Below, piece by piece: positions 33,658 to 45,435 of a DNA stretch of 64,000 nt; positions within the stretch are counted from its first letter, which is position 1, and the number at the start of each line of letters is the position of its first letter. Source of the stretch: Mycogone perniciosa (lineage: Eukaryota; Ascomycota; Sordariomycetes; Hypocreales; Hypocreaceae); the NCBI GenBank assembly GCA_025331125.1, contig JAOALB010000026.1, forward strand, positions 1 through 64,000, given 5' to 3'. Under the pieces are notes generated by a model that was not told the origin of the DNA, did no database searches, and saw only the letters and a list, made by a program, of their open reading frames with translations. A program made the position numbers and the translations under genes.

Positions 33658-34780
33658 CTATGATAGAGCTGCCTTCTTTTTACGTGGCAGTCCTTTCTCC
33701 CGCCGAGATTTCTTGTCCCCTTCTACCAACCGCGCGCTCGCATTAACAAGCTGTACCACATTGGTAATTTGCTTCGCTACCATGACGGGGAAGCTGATGG
33801 ATGCAATGATCCACGGCACCGTAGAATTCTATAAGGTTCGGAGTCAGTCATCGTCCACCTCTATATTGGTGAATTTACTTATTCCGTGTCTGAAGCTTGA
33901 ATACATACCATTTTGTTTGCTCGCGCTAATTCGAGTGCGCCCGCGCTATAAGGGTTGGTGAATATCTGTTTCAGTATCGACGGAGTCACCTGTTCGCCTT
34001 GGTGAATCCCAGCTGCAGCAGGGACCTGTTGAAGAAGGTCGGGAGAAAAGAAGGGGCTTGAGAAAGAGAGTAAATATAAGGCAATGAAGAAGGTTTCGTT
34101 TAAGGCACAAGTTATGAATAACACAACCTAAATATGGTTAGTCTACAGCAAGCTCAATGAATGATCATCATGTGTCAAAATACCTTGTTGGTGTAGTAGA
34201 GATTCAGGATCCGGCTTTGTGACCGTTCAACATTCTTATGACTTCCTTCAGAGCCGCTTGCCAATGTCGCATACATATGCATATAATGGCTTGCCAGGTC
34301 CAGAGCAATAAGCCCTTGGAAAACAATCGTCCATCGAGGGAAAGCTGAGGAAAGAAAAACGAGCAAACAGGACGTCGTACAACGGTCTGTCACCATGTCA
34401 AGCACTGCACCAAAGCGGGTCGACTGCTCAAAGTAGCGCGCCGCATATCCATCGAGTGCATCTAATAGACATGACAGGCTGTAGAGTGAAGAGCATGTGC
34501 GGGGATGCAAGGGCATGTAGTATAACGAGGCGATGGCGAGGACGATTCGAGAATAACCTGAATCAGATTCGGTTAGTAAGAAATGTCTATGCACAAGAGA
34601 AGGAAGAACGGTATATTTCTTACCAATTATATTGGGCAAGAACAAATAAATGTTCTCATCAGCATGGTTATCCACATCTGGAGACTTGCTGTTGTCCCCT
34701 CTCTGCGCATCCTGGACATCATTCGATGCCTGTAGCTCCGAACCAACAGTGTCGCCTTTCCTATTTCTCGTCCCGGACAT
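33658..34780 (-). CDS. PIS1: Phosphatidylinositol synthase (CDP-diacylglycerol-inositol 3-phosphatidyltransferase)
   Basis: Makes phosphatidylinositol from CDP-diacylglycerol and inositol at the ER membrane. Four exons: 34780-34624, 34557-34184, 34127-33909 and 33828-33658, together 306 aa with every phase consistent. The hydrophilic N-terminus leads to ENIYLFLPNIIGYSRIVL, then the CDP-alcohol phosphotransferase signature D-G-x2-A-R-x8-G-x3-D-x3-D, seen as DGYAAR (residues 88-93) and GAVLDMVTD (102-110), all catalytic residues present. SHYMHMYATL and the C-terminal membrane helices (VVLFITCALNETFFIALYLL) follow. The last exon has KQITNVVQLVNAS and a Lys/Arg-rich tail. Length is somewhat above that of yeast Pis1 (220 aa), mostly from the N-terminal extension and tail. 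It should be essential. Confidence 0.93.
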
Positions 34781-36112
34781 GGTGATATTTATCGAACTTT
34801 GGCAGCTTTGAATTGAAGGCTATAATTGGATCACGGCCGTTTTGGAAGAAGCTCGCTCGCAGATGACGATAGTGAGCCACAGAAGAGGGTATGTGCATTT
34901 CGAAGAGAAAGTGATCCAACACGACGTCAGTCCTCTCGGCAGGCGGATAAAATTATTACCGCTCCGGAAGTCCATCCTGGGGTTGATAAGCTTCACTCAC
35001 GGTGGCACAGTTGGGATTGGGTGCTGCCTCCTGACCTGCATGCGGATTAAGAGTTTAGTGGTACTAGCATGAACTACGAAGTAGTCTACCATAAACCCAT
35101 TTATTTTACCAATTAAATTCAACATTGGCCAAGTTTCATGTCGCCAAGCAGCGGCTCGGCGCTCTGTGATCTTCAGGGTTGGGGTTAGGGTTAGCAGCTC
35201 GGCTTGGTGGAGCTTCGGAGCCGTCCGAATGCTCTCAACTGATAGATCAAGACCCACTACTTTGTATAGGTTCCTAACGTTGAGGATTCGAAATGTATGG
35301 CTCAAGAGATACAAAAGACTTGAATAATTGGTTAGAATGAAAATTAACAGTTGTTATTGTCTCTCCTCCTGACACAGAATTTGCTCACCATTGAGGCTCT
35401 CAAAAGTGCACTAGATCCTCCAATACCTAGGTAATTTTGTAAGTTTGACTATAAAGACTACTAATATTCTAGATCCCGGCGTACTATTTCGTAGTCTAGA
35501 ACTACTAACGGAGAGAACCGCCCTCTTGGATGCAATCGTAATAAAGGTCTGCTGCTGCAAGCATCTTTGTGGCCCTGGGAGCGGGATGCTGGATGCTGTT
35601 CCTCCGGTTGGGCCGGCTGTGCATCCTCCACATCGGGCATGCGTGAACGGTAGTGATGGCGTCTCTAAATCACACAATGCCAAATCTTGGGCCAATAATA
35701 CCTGACCTACCCATCGTACTGGACGGTTGGCTATCTATGTATTACGAAATACGGAATAGTATGGCCTGAAATGGCTCCGTGTTGAAAGATGAATCCATTT
35801 TAGCCTGTTGCGGTAGCTTCGGATACGTCTTAATGTCCCCCGTCAAAACACCCATGGCGATTTTCAAGCCACAAACAGTCATCACATCATGTCCCCTGTA
35901 GCCACGTCAATGCAATTGACGTGGAGGTCGTAAACATTGCCAACTCAGTTCTTTGGGCGGTGTTAGGCTGGGGTTCCGCGCCAAATCAGATTCTTAGTCA
36001 TCCCGCGTCCCCCAATTCATGCAGCTTCCACCGCTTATAACAACAACTTAGACACCCAACCCTTCCAGCTTCACACCGCATCCCTCTCATCACCAAGAGC
36101 TGCACAAAAACA
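34781..36112. other. Intergenic (PIS1 and MFS promoters)
   Basis: Divergent gap of 1.3 kb with no supported gene. A short telomere-like run (35174-35194) is listed separately. Confidence 0.5.
35174..35194 (+). repeat. Short interstitial TTAGGG-like run
   Basis: Reads 'cagggttggggttagggtta', about three degenerate TTAGGG units. A second short one (gcagggttagggttgg) is at 41537-41552. Too short to be a telomere; may be chance or a Myb/TRF-type binding motif. Confidence 0.4.
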
Positions 36113-37971
36113 ATGCCTGCGGATCGGTACGGGCACAATACGGAGGTCCAGCATCACCCTGTCCTCGCTCCTTCGGCGCGGACGCCTCTGTTGAGAGGAT
36201 CGGGAGATTCCTCTCGTTCAATCCGTTCCTATGCCACCACCTCAGAACGGACGCCTCTGTTGAGGGCGCCAGAAGACGCTGAGAATGGCGTGCCAGGGGG
36301 GAATGGGGCAGTCGCCAATGGAGCAGCCGCCAATGGAACGGCGATGCCGCCGCACCAGGAGGAGGAGAGTACAGTGTTGGCAGAGGAAGTGCCCTTCGCG
36401 AAGCTGTGCCTCATCATGGGAACGGCCTACTTGGGCGTGTTTCTCGGCGCGATTGACTCGACGATCATCGCTACGCTTTCAGCACCCATCGCAAGCGACT
36501 TTCAGTCACTCAGCTTACTGTCCTGGCTTGCCACCGCATATCTCATCTCCAATGCCGCGTGCCAGCCTCTTTCCGGCCGTCTTACGGACATCTTTGGACG
36601 CGGACCTGGATTGGTCTTCAGTAATGTCTTCTTCGCGGCTGGGAATCTTATCTGCGGTCTGGCTGGCAGCTCAAGCGTCATGATCCTGGGTCGTGTTATT
36701 GCAGGCATTGGTGGTGGCGGTCTGATGAGCATCTCAACGTTTCTCGCCTCTGACTTGATCCCCTTGCGCCAGAGGGGTATTGCTCAGGGCATTGGAAATG
36801 TCTGCTACGGCTCTGGCGCCATGCTAGGTGGTGTTTTGGGCGGTTTGATGAATGACCATACCAAGCTGGGTTGGAGGCTGGCCTTCCTTGTTCTGGTCCC
36901 TCCTGCCGTGATCTCTGCTGTGGCTGTCGCCATTCTCGTCAGGGTGCCACCGAAGCAGTCCAACAAGTCTTATCTCGCGCGAATCGACGTTGGTGGTGTT
37001 TTCCTGACCATTTCGTCCCTTGTTCTCCTGCTCCTGGGACTTAACGCTGGTGGTAATCTGGTCCCTTGGGTTCATCCATTACCGCTCACTACAATCCCAC
37101 TCTCAGTGCTGGCCTTTGCTGGCTTCCTCTGGTGGGAAAGCAAGGTCATACAACCAATCATACCCGTTAAACTTCTGTTGGACCGCACTGTTCTTGCTGC
37201 CTGCTCCTGCAACTTCCTCAGCACAATGGTTGTTATGGCGGGCATCTTTTACGTTCCGCTCTATCTCCAGGTCCGCGGTGACTCCGCAACTGTTGCGGGC
37301 CTCAAATTACTTCCCTCGCCCATAGGAATCTCAATCTGCTCTGTCGGTGCAGGGTACATCATGAAGAGGACTGGACGATATGTTGGCGTAGGCATTTCAA
37401 GCCTTCTGCTTATTATCGTTGGAATTGTTCTGTTTACTATCCAGGGCGAGCACAGCCCCTGGTGGCTGACCATGGTGGCATTCTTCCTTGTTGGTGGAGG
37501 ACAGGGGGCCATGCTGACGACGACACTCCTGGCGTGTATCGCAGCTGTGGATCACTCACAACAAGCGGTGATCACTTCGGCGACTTGTAAGTAACCGCCT
37601 CCTGTGGTTTTTTTTTCGGCACATTTTGATTGAGATAATCACAACTAACAGCTCTTACAGATTTAGCCAGAAGTCTCGGCGGTACTATTGGCGTGACGAT
37701 TGGCTCTGCGGTCTACCAAAACATTCTCAGATCGCGTCTGTGGCAGAGATTTGGTAACGAGCCAAACGCTGCTGAGGTGATCCGACGAATTCGAGATGAC
37801 CTCAACTTCTTGAAGCATCTACCAGAGGGATGGTACGGTGGGGTGATGCAGTCATTCATGGAGGCCTTTAGAGGTGTCTGGCTGACCTTACTGTGCTTGG
37901 CGATCGCGGCCCTCATCTCTGTCTCGCTGATGAAGCAGCACACTCTTCACTCTACTCTTTTAAGACAGTAA
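36113..37971 (+). CDS. MFS transporter, 14-TM DHA2 type (vacuolar basic amino acid/Fnx1-Vba-like)
   Basis: A 594-aa membrane transporter; exon 1 36113-37586, intron 37587-37660 (gtaagt...ttacag), exon 2 37661-37971. The 90-residue hydrophilic N-terminus carries two copies of (S)ARTPLLR/SERTPLLR, an acidic-dileucine-like sorting signal typical of vacuolar membrane proteins. MFS motifs: GAIDSTIIATLSAPIASDF (DHA2 motif D-type), GRLTDIFGRG (motif A loop) and GRVIAGIGGGGLMS. Fourteen helices can be counted roughly. It resembles S. pombe Fnx1 and yeast Vba proteins, which move basic amino acids into the vacuole; multidrug export is the alternative. The pairing of RTPLLR motifs favours a vacuolar location (inference). 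Confidence 0.85.
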
Positions 37972-39282
37972 GATTGTATCGTCTTGACTTGATTTATTGT
38001 CCATTTGAGCATTGCAGTCAACAGAGCTTTGGATAAACGCAGTTTCAGCGATTGGAATTGGACAGTTCTCTGCTAGAGGGGAATATAGAATGAGCACCGC
38101 AAGAAGACAATAGAGCATGGTTTCCGGCTGCATCCATCAATTGGCAAACTGTGTGTATGTACGTTTTGGGTTCTAGGCGTTTTGAATACATCTGGTTTAC
38201 TGCAATGAATGACCAACATGATCTCTCACGTCTGATTCGGTGATCTAGAGGAACGTGTCTGAAGTTCTTCTTTGAGAGACAGGGTCCTGGGGATTTAATC
38301 TCGGCATATGTACATTCTCCGTATAAAGCTAGGCACCCTTGAGGCAAGCTCCTAGCAAAGCCGGGTGGCTTCGTCACAACCGAGCCGTTTGGGGTTATTT
38401 ATATCCACATACTTGCATATCTCCCACTACATGCATAGGAAAGAAAAACGCTGACGTCTTGCTTCCAATTCGGGAGGGCAAAGCGTGTGGCATCCTGCAT
38501 GGATCTACCTGGTCAGCTCGCAGCTTGGCAGTTTGCCCATTGGCTGCCGCAGTTGCTGGAGGTTTGTGCTCGGTGTTCACGAGGTGGCGCAGCGAATAGG
38601 CCTGAAGCAGTGGCTTTGCAGCTCTGTCTTACTCGTACGAGTAGTGGTAGGCTTCCTTCGTTGCTTGGCTTGGCTTGCCATGCTTTGCAGGGCGAGAGAG
38701 AGCGGGACTTTGGAGTGGGAAAAAAAAAACGATCGGTTGCCATGAGTGAGCGCAACGCGTGGCTTTTGCTGCTGACCTCACAGTGGAGGGGCTCTAACTG
38801 GAGGTTATTTATGGCTTGTGCTATTAGCAGCCCAGTGCTTTTACTGGGGGGCGGAGGCTTCCCATGTCTTTCTTGCGCTTCGACACACAACCCTTCATCT
38901 CATCCGTACTCCGTACAATTCCTTGGATTCCTAGAAGCATTATTTCTTATCTCGCCCCCCTGTTGATCGTATCACGTATTTGACGAGTTTCATTTCCTCT
39001 GGCGATATTACGATTTTACGACAGGAGATATTATTAAGAAAGAGAAGGAGAAAACGCATTCGGCGTCAAAGTGTTACCCGGACAAACCAATAGAGCCGCC
39101 GCCGCATCAGCCTCAATCTACTAGTTCCGCCAGCTCCTAAAGAACATATCAGAGAGGAGGAGAAAAAGATCTCCCGGACGTTTCTCAACAACTGGCGAAA
39201 ACACCTTCACATTGAGCGATACCTGATACGTTGATCTATATCGAATCCTCTTCCTCGCAGAGCGGGCACATCATCCGTCACC
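37972..39282. other. Intergenic
   Basis: No gene supported. ORFs at about 38480-38960 occur on both strands at once and resemble nothing. CCGTACTCCGTAC is at 38904-38916. The last 250 bp is the likely leader of the MARVEL-like gene. Confidence 0.5.
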
Positions 39283-40276
39283 ATGGCGCTCCTCGCGGTG
39301 GATCCTCAGATCGTCCCAGGGCTGAAGATGGGCCTGCACTCGTTCCAGATCATCTTCTCCTTCGTCCTGTGGTGCTTGGAGATTGCCGTCTTCCGCGGCG
39401 ACGATGCCAAAATCGTCGGTACAAACGGATGGACCTTTGCAGTGGTAGGTTTCGCATGCTCCTCTCGCTGGTGGAACGACTCCAGAATAGGTAGCTGACC
39501 TGTTTCCAACGACAGTGCTTCCTCTCGGTTCCTGCGTGGATCTATCTTATCATGACACCTCGATTCGGTCGCACACGGAAGCTCGCCAATCCGTATGTCA
39601 TGTTCGCGATCGACCTGTTGTATGTCATCATCTGGCTGTCTGCCTTCGCTACGCAGGCTGCCTATAACTCTGCCGGTTTCTGCGGACAGGTGTGCGGCAT
39701 CAGCAAGGCTATCGTTGGTCTGGGAGTCTTCATTACGTCCGTAGCCCCCTTGGTTATACCATCAATCATACATGAGCTAACACATGCAACAGCCTTCTTT
39801 GGGTCGGGTCAACCCTAGTCAGCGCATACACAATGCAATACTACAACTTCCACAACACACTCCCCGGCTACGATAACCGCAAGATTGGTGGTGACAACAT
39901 CGATCCCGACAAGGCGGCCTTTTCGATGGCACCCCACGATGAGGAAGCGTATGAGCGTGTCAACGCGGATGACCACGACCACGATGCCGCCGGCAGCAGC
40001 TATGACCATCCTAGCACTCGCAGCCGCTACGGTGACGGCAATCCCTATAGCGCTGATGACTTTGACGATCCCAGCCGCTATGGAGGACGACAAGACTACA
40101 ACGGCGTGTTCGATACGGCGACTGAGTACAGCGGCGCCAGTGGGGGCCACGGTAGCCTTCGGGGCCACAAATCGCCTTCTCCTGCACCACCATATGGTGG
40201 CGCGAAGCCCGAGTCATATGACGACGGTCCGGTCCAGTTTCCCACAGGCAATTACGACCGGATAGAAAGGCCATAA
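39283..40276 (+). CDS. MARVEL-like four-helix membrane protein with hydrophilic C-tail
   Basis: A 288-aa protein in three exons: 39283-39444, 39516-39736 and 39793-40276. Four hydrophobic segments are visible: GLHSFQIIFSFVLWCLEIAV, the CFLSVPAWIYLIM segment, YVMFAIDLLYVIIWLSAFAT, and IVGLGVFITLLWVGSTLVSA, the last created only by joining exons 2 and 3 (ATTAC|C). This spacing and the helix-3 Asp fit the fungal MARVEL family, linked to membrane apposition and eisosome-type organisation. The tail of about 140 residues is rich in Asp, Tyr, Ser, Gly and Pro (AFSMAPHDEEAYERVNADD; DDFDDPSRYGGRQDY) and probably disordered. The family call is good; a specific function cannot be given. Confidence 0.8.
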
Positions 40277-40640
40277 GCGGGAGCTGTAGACATTATGTAG
40301 GTTCCTATGAGGGGCCGAAACCGAAATGAATACTCTGTTTTTCAGCGGGTTGCTGGTGGCTGGGATGCTTGGGTAGAGATATTTAGTCCTACGGCGTTGA
40401 GGCGTCGTGTATTTTTGGCATCTACAACATGGAAACGCTGGCGAGATACCAGGTGTATATAGAAGGTAGGCAAAGTGCATGAATGGGATCTGTTGCATTT
40501 CTTCCAATTACTCTAGAAAATCCCGATCCCGTGACAAAATGTAGTTTCCAGTGTCGCAAAACCATCCAACAACGCCTTTTTTCAATGCCCCATGCATGAA
40601 CCGAACATAGGTATATATACCCACCACTCTCAAGCTCAAC
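40277..40640. other. Convergent intergenic gap
   Basis: 3' flanks of the MARVEL-like gene and NOP16; no further feature. Confidence 0.5.
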
Positions 40641-41391
40641 CTAACCCCGGATTTTCCTGATCCTCTTGGCGAGGTCTGCCGCAGTCTGCTGCATCGGATT
40701 AAGCTTGAAATCCCTCGCCATAGCCCTCGTATCATCCCCATGCTTCGCTATCAGCGTCTCCAGCCACTCCCTCTCCCTCTCACTCTGGTATCTAATCTTC
40801 GCCGGCGCTGGGTTCTTCGCCTCTTCAATCAACGACTTGACCACATCCGTCGTACCCTCCCCATCGTCATTAATACCACCCCATTCCTCTCCATCCTCCT
40901 CACCCTCCTCAGCCTCGCTGTCGGTGTCAATCTCGTTAAGAGGGTTGTTTAACGGATTGTCCGCCTTGCGACCTAGGATGCGCACAATGTTCCCGTCCGC
41001 ATCGCGCTCGACTTTGACTTCGGAGACAATGGCCTTTTCAGCAGTGGCAATGGCAAAGGGATCGTTTTTCGATGTGCGCAGCGCCGTTCCAGTGGAGAGT
41101 TTTTTTTCCGTGCCGCCCGTAGGGGCCTTGAGGCGCGCAAGCAGACCGAGACGGCGGTAGTTTTGCGACAAGGTTTCCTTCTGGTCCCTGAAATCAGAAG
41201 AAAGAATTGTGTGTAAGCATGGCAATTCGGCCTTTTGTCAACTATGGGAGAGAGGAATTGGAGGGACGGCAGTACCAGTTCTTGGCAATGATGTTGTTGC
41301 CACGGGGATTGAGGATCTTCTTGGTCTTGTTTGTTTGTCTGATGGGCGCTCGGCCGGAGCGGCGCTTTTTCTTCTGAATTTCGCGACCCAT
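40641..41391 (-). CDS. NOP16: Ribosome biogenesis protein Nop16
   Basis: Nucleolar 60S subunit assembly factor, 220 aa. Exon 1 41391-41276 begins MGREIQKKKRRSGRAPIRQT and contains the Nop16 N-terminal block (NPRGNNIIAKNW), the Trp codon being split by the intron (41275-41188, gtactg...ttcag). Exon 2 continues DQKETLSQNYRRLGLLARL, an acidic middle (DSEAEEGEEDGEEW), and the conserved end EREREWLETLIAKHGDD, MARDFKLNPMQQTAADLAKR. Length and order match yeast Nop16 (231 aa). Nothing odd. Confidence 0.93.
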
Positions 41392-41921
41392 GGCTGTATT
41401 TTGGGAGATATGCTGTGGTGATTGAAAGAGAGGCGTCTAGATGCAACCGCTCGTTGGTGATACTGAAGGTGAAGTCCCAAATTTTCTGATCCGAGATCTT
41501 ATCGATAAGAAACTTACGCTAAACTTAAACTAGTTGCAGGGTTAGGGTTGGCCCACCTGCTTGTGGTTGAGAGAGGGAAGTTCCATGAGTCTTGTGAGAA
41601 GAGATAATAAGGTAGTGTTGCTGGATAGGATATTCAATATTCTTCATATATTCTTCATCTGATCCCATTACTCATTAGATAAGCCTCTATGATCTCTTGC
41701 GGCACACTGTATAGACCAGATAGATCCTCATTTAAGTCACAGTCCCCCTCCCCTTCCATTTATTATGCCGTAGGGTCAAGACAAACAGCTCGACTGTACG
41801 GAGTATATGTTGGCCAGTCAACAATTATTATTTCCAACAAGGCAAAAAGCAAAGCCTAAGATGTAACATCTAGGCTGTTGGCACCTATCCTGTCAATCCC
41901 TTGTCCAGGCCCAAGACTGCA
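41392..41921. other. Intergenic
   Basis: Promoter of NOP16 and 3' flank of the TDA3-like gene. A TACGGAGTA site lies at about 41797 and a short GGGTTAGGG run at 41537-41552. Confidence 0.5.
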
Positions 41922-43425
41922 TCAGACTTTGAACTTCCTCGGGTCCAATTTATCAATGTTGGAGCTCTTTGCCTCTCCATCAAAGATGAACTCGGACATC
42001 AACTTGCCGGTGCCTGGACCATTCTGGATACCCCAGCAGGTATGGCCAGCAGCCACCCATAGACCTGGTACAACGGTAGGTCCTATGAGAGGGCCACTCT
42101 CTTGACCGAATCGCATATGCCGTGGCAGATAGCAAGCTTGCTTTGCTTTGATTGGCGCAGAACCTAGCACTGGACTGACGGTGGCGATGTATGAAATGAT
42201 ATCGTCGCATTGAGCCTCATCAAACTGGACCTCGTCAGCAGTTTCAGGCAGTGGTTCAGCGCTGTCCGGTTCTCCTTGATGGCCGTAAGTATTTGTTTGC
42301 TTAGCAATGTCAGAAGCATCAATGGCCACTTACCGCAAGCATAAGCTTCTCCAAATGGCCGAGCATAGATCTCAGGGTCCACTCTCTCTTTGTGCATCCT
42401 CTTCTGGCCCTTTTTGGCTCGATGCTCCGGAACAAACTCTGGAGGGAGCTCAATATCTGTGAACACGGCATACGGGCTTACATCGGCCTCATAAACAACA
42501 CTATGCGCTCGCAGTCCCTCCACTTTTGATCGAGGAAGTATTCGTCCTGTCCAAGGTCCAGCAGCGACAACAATATCGGTCACTTCAGTGATTTCTTCTG
42601 TCTCATTTGTTTCCCGATCGAGGTACTCGACTTTCTCGACCCCAAATTTTGATGTCACTAATCTTGTGACTTTGGCTTTTGTTCTCAAGCTCGCCCCGCC
42701 TTTCTGCGCAAGCTCGGCGATGGAGGTAGTAAAGTGGTAGGGGTGTACTTGAGCGGTCTCTGCAGCGTCTGGAGAGCCCATCTCTGCCCACCCCCTCACC
42801 ACGTCTCCATCCATCCAATCGAGGTCTGCTGGTAAGTCTTCATCTTGAAGAAGCTCTTTTGCTGCGTCGTCTTGTTTGGGCAATTTCTCCCATGTTTTGA
42901 CCCCCTCATCCTTGAGCTTCTGTAGCTCATTCAGCCTTTTCCTCGACACCACCGCTTCAAGGCTTCCACACTTGAGTTTCCGGTAGCCCCATCTCTGAGG
43001 GCCATCATGCTCAGCAGCGAGCTCTGCGTGCAACTTGTACGACAGTGGGACAAGGCACGCTGGATACGCCCACAGACCAAGCAGACCGCCTGCTTTGCCC
43101 GAAGCGCCGGTCGCCACAGTCGGGGCCGCTTCTAGAATTGTGATGGTGTGCAAGGTGGGATTGAACTTTGGGTGGCGGGTCAGATAGTAAGCCGTGGTGC
43201 ACCCGATGATGCCGCCGCCTGGAGCTTGTGGTTAGCTAGGGCCTCGAAGCTTTGTGACCTGTTTGGCTGGCTGAAAGAAGCCCCTTTTGGGTGCCCAACA
43301 TGTCTGGACTGCTGAAGAGCTTTGGAGACGCTGGCTGCTGAAGAGAACACGGGAAATGCGAAGCACATACCGACAATTACGATGTTTCGCTTGCCATCCA
43401 TGATTGGCTCTGTGCTTTTGCTCAT
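41922..43425 (-). CDS. FAD-dependent oxidoreductase of the DAO family, Tda3-like
   Basis: A 430-aa enzyme in three exons: 43425-43371, 43218-42334 and 42274-41922. Splicing exon 1 to 2 creates the FAD-binding GxGxxG fold NIVIVGGGIIGCTTAYYL, followed by ILEAAPTVATGASGKAGG. Later landmarks are DIVVAAGPWTGRILP, VSPYAVFTDIELP, EIYARPFGEAYACG, then after the second intron DEVQFDEAQCDDIISYIA and GPTVVPGLWVAAGHTCWGIQ with the C-terminal GTGKLMSEFIFDG, the second FAD contact of this family. Yeast Tda3 is an uncharacterised oxidoreductase connected with late endosomes; the substrate is unknown. Start: ATG 43425 (MSKSTEPIMDGK) or ATG 43401 eight codons in. Confidence 0.87.
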
Positions 43426-44409
43426 GCACAACTCAGCTGCCTCCAAAGTTCACGCAGAGTCCAGTTGGTGGATCCCAAAGCCCACGCACATCTCGTCCGA
43501 TGACGCAAGCGGGGTTCATTAGCAACCTCGGCACGGATCAACCCGGAATCCGGAGGAGGTATTTTGCCGAGAAAGCATGCAACAAGACGGGAATAACATC
43601 CGAATTTGACCGACATCAGCAACCTTATTGAGAACAACAATTCCTTCTGGGCTTGTTTCTGTCAGAATCTACTCATCCATGAGCTGCCACTTATTCGGCT
43701 TATTCCACCACATGCTTTTTTGAACATACAGTTGACTCCAAGCTGTAACAACATTAAAGTATTCCCAGATCTGAGCAACGCAACTTACCACACAACCCAG
43801 CTTGGGTTCGGCCTCGGTTCTAATATCTTTATGTTGGAACGCCTCTCAATAGAATGACGTGTTCTCTCATAGTTGAATGCCCTATAACTACTGTTTCACC
43901 TCAACATTCTGTCCGGAAAACACAAGAGATTCACCACACAACTTGCCGTTCTGTCATTCATGAGTAACTCTCTTGCCCAAATCCTAGAGTGCTTTCCTTT
44001 CATGTTTGATCTGCTGGCGGCCTCCTTTCTCCTTTAGCATCAGTATTGTCATCGCCTGCTTCCACTAAGACGGTTCTTGCTGGATTTGCAAGGCACTGAC
44101 ACATAATTCCTGCTCTCCCAAGTCGAGTCTCATGCACAAGATCCCAACTCACCTTCTAGCATGTCTAATGTCGTCGTAATGCCTTCTTTTTCTTGTCCTA
44201 CGTCCAGAGTCAAGGAATCAGGAAATACGGCTCTTACAGACGGGTATAAGAGCCGCTCGCGTTCGCTTGTGGCTTTGATCTTTTTTCTTCCCAATCCTCC
44301 GCTATGCTCTCCCATTCTCCCCCATAGTATTGCCAGGAGGCTAGGCTTGAATTGCCCTCACGCCGTCCTGTCAGCTCCGACATTCAAGAGGTCGGGATCG
44401 GTGTTGGCA

Positions 44410-44449
44410 TCTCTAAGGTCCTGCATGAGGCGACTAACCTCTCAGAGTG
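44410..44449 (+). repeat. Hairpin element, copy 1
   Basis: 40 nt containing GGTCCTGCATGAGGCGACTA between imperfect arms CTCTAAGG and a TCTCAGAG-type arm. It differs from copy 2 at three positions, all transitions. Confidence 0.6.
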
Positions 44450-44763
44450 CCAGCTGGTTCTGGCAAGTACCACGGCTCAATTTTTTATTTTTCTTATCTG
44501 TGTCTCTGGTATTACACTACCTCCAGGTGACGCACCCTTTTTTTCATTACATTCGCTGGCTTGTCTGGCGTTGTGAAGAAGATAAGCCGTTTCCCCGCGC
44601 ATGGGTTCAGTCTTGGGTCGTATGTGAGGGCGGTCATTCCTTGCACCTTGACTGCGGGCGAGGACGCGCCACGGGTATAAACATCTGTCGTGTTCGCTTG
44701 AAATAACCTCGGTCGTCTAATCAGGACTTTTAAGAGGCCAGGATGGGCGTCGGGGTGTTCTTG

Positions 44764-44803
44764 TCTCTGAGGTCCTGCATGAGGCGACTAGCCCCTCAGA
44801 GTG
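44764..44803 (+). repeat. Hairpin element, copy 2
   Basis: 40 nt with perfect 8-bp arms CTCTGAGG (44765-44772) and CCTCAGAG (44794-44801) around a 21-nt loop. It is preceded in both copies by a related 'aagagg' GC-rich stretch, so the repeat unit may extend 20-30 nt upstream. No box C/D or H/ACA set is clear. Confidence 0.6.
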
Positions 44804-45188
44804 GGAATGAAGCCGTAGTTATATCTGGGGAGAAAGGTTGATCCTTTTGCTTTTTTCCTAAAGTACCTAGTAAAGCTTGTCTTGATTAAACCACAGACAA
44901 TACGGATCGCCGTATCTGGAAATATATTCTCGCTTTCGCGGTGCTTTGGTGATAGTGGGTGGTGGTCATGACACGCGCCATGTAGGAAGCCATCACATCA
45001 CTATCATCTGTTTTAGCTTTTTCCTTGATGAATTGAGTTTTGTAGTATCCGCCCCCAGGCTGCCAAAGATAGCTTTATCACATTCTCTTCATGTTATCGT
45101 GATTGAGTTGCGTTTCCCCCAGCTTAGGCATAGGTCTTTTTTGTTCTTAGTGCTCTGTAGATGATGCCAACTTAGACATCTCCCTTAC

Positions 45189-45240
45189 GCATACGACCAT
45201 AGGCAGTGGAAAACCCTGGGTCCCTTTAAACTCCCGTGTT
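45189..45240 (+). pseudogene. 5S rRNA 5'-fragment (pseudogene)
   Basis: The start reads GCATACGACCATAGG, then GTGGAAAAC and GGGTCCC: the 5' end of filamentous-fungal 5S rRNA (ACATACGACCATAGG...GTGGAAAAC...) with small changes. After about 45 nt similarity fades, and the internal promoter and 3' half are absent. Truncated 5S copies keeping the 5' half are known in Aspergillus. It should not give functional 5S RNA. Confidence 0.55.
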
Positions 45241-45408
45241 GCGTTTAATGCCTTCCATTTATCTGCATCAATTACGCACTGACTATATTTAAATAGGAAC
45301 GTCGTCCTCGTGACTCCAGGTTATGGCTTTTATATCACTTAAGCTCTGTCTTCACTCCCACGTTGCAGATCCAAAGCATCCCGACGGTCATTTAACAAAA
45401 TCGGTACC

Positions 45409-45430
45409 GCTCTCGCTCTCGCTCTCGCTC
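45409..45430 (+). repeat. (GCTCTC)n short tandem repeat
   Basis: Three and a half units of a hexanucleotide just before the F-box gene ATG, in its likely leader. Confidence 0.8.
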
Positions 45431-45435
45431 CGGTG

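Larger units (their letters stand above)
43426..45435. other. 2 kb without a protein gene
   Basis: A 181-codon ORF at 44161-44706 has no family resemblance and overlaps a duplicated hairpin, so I do not call it. The stretch holds two copies of a 40-nt hairpin and a 5S rRNA fragment, listed separately. Confidence 0.5.

Noticed and set aside
35174..35194. Former telomere or chromosome fusion point
   Set aside because: Only about three degenerate TTAGGG units and no subtelomeric features around them.
44161..44706. 181-codon plus-strand ORF
   Set aside because: Runs through one copy of the duplicated hairpin and reads like random translation with no family resemblance.
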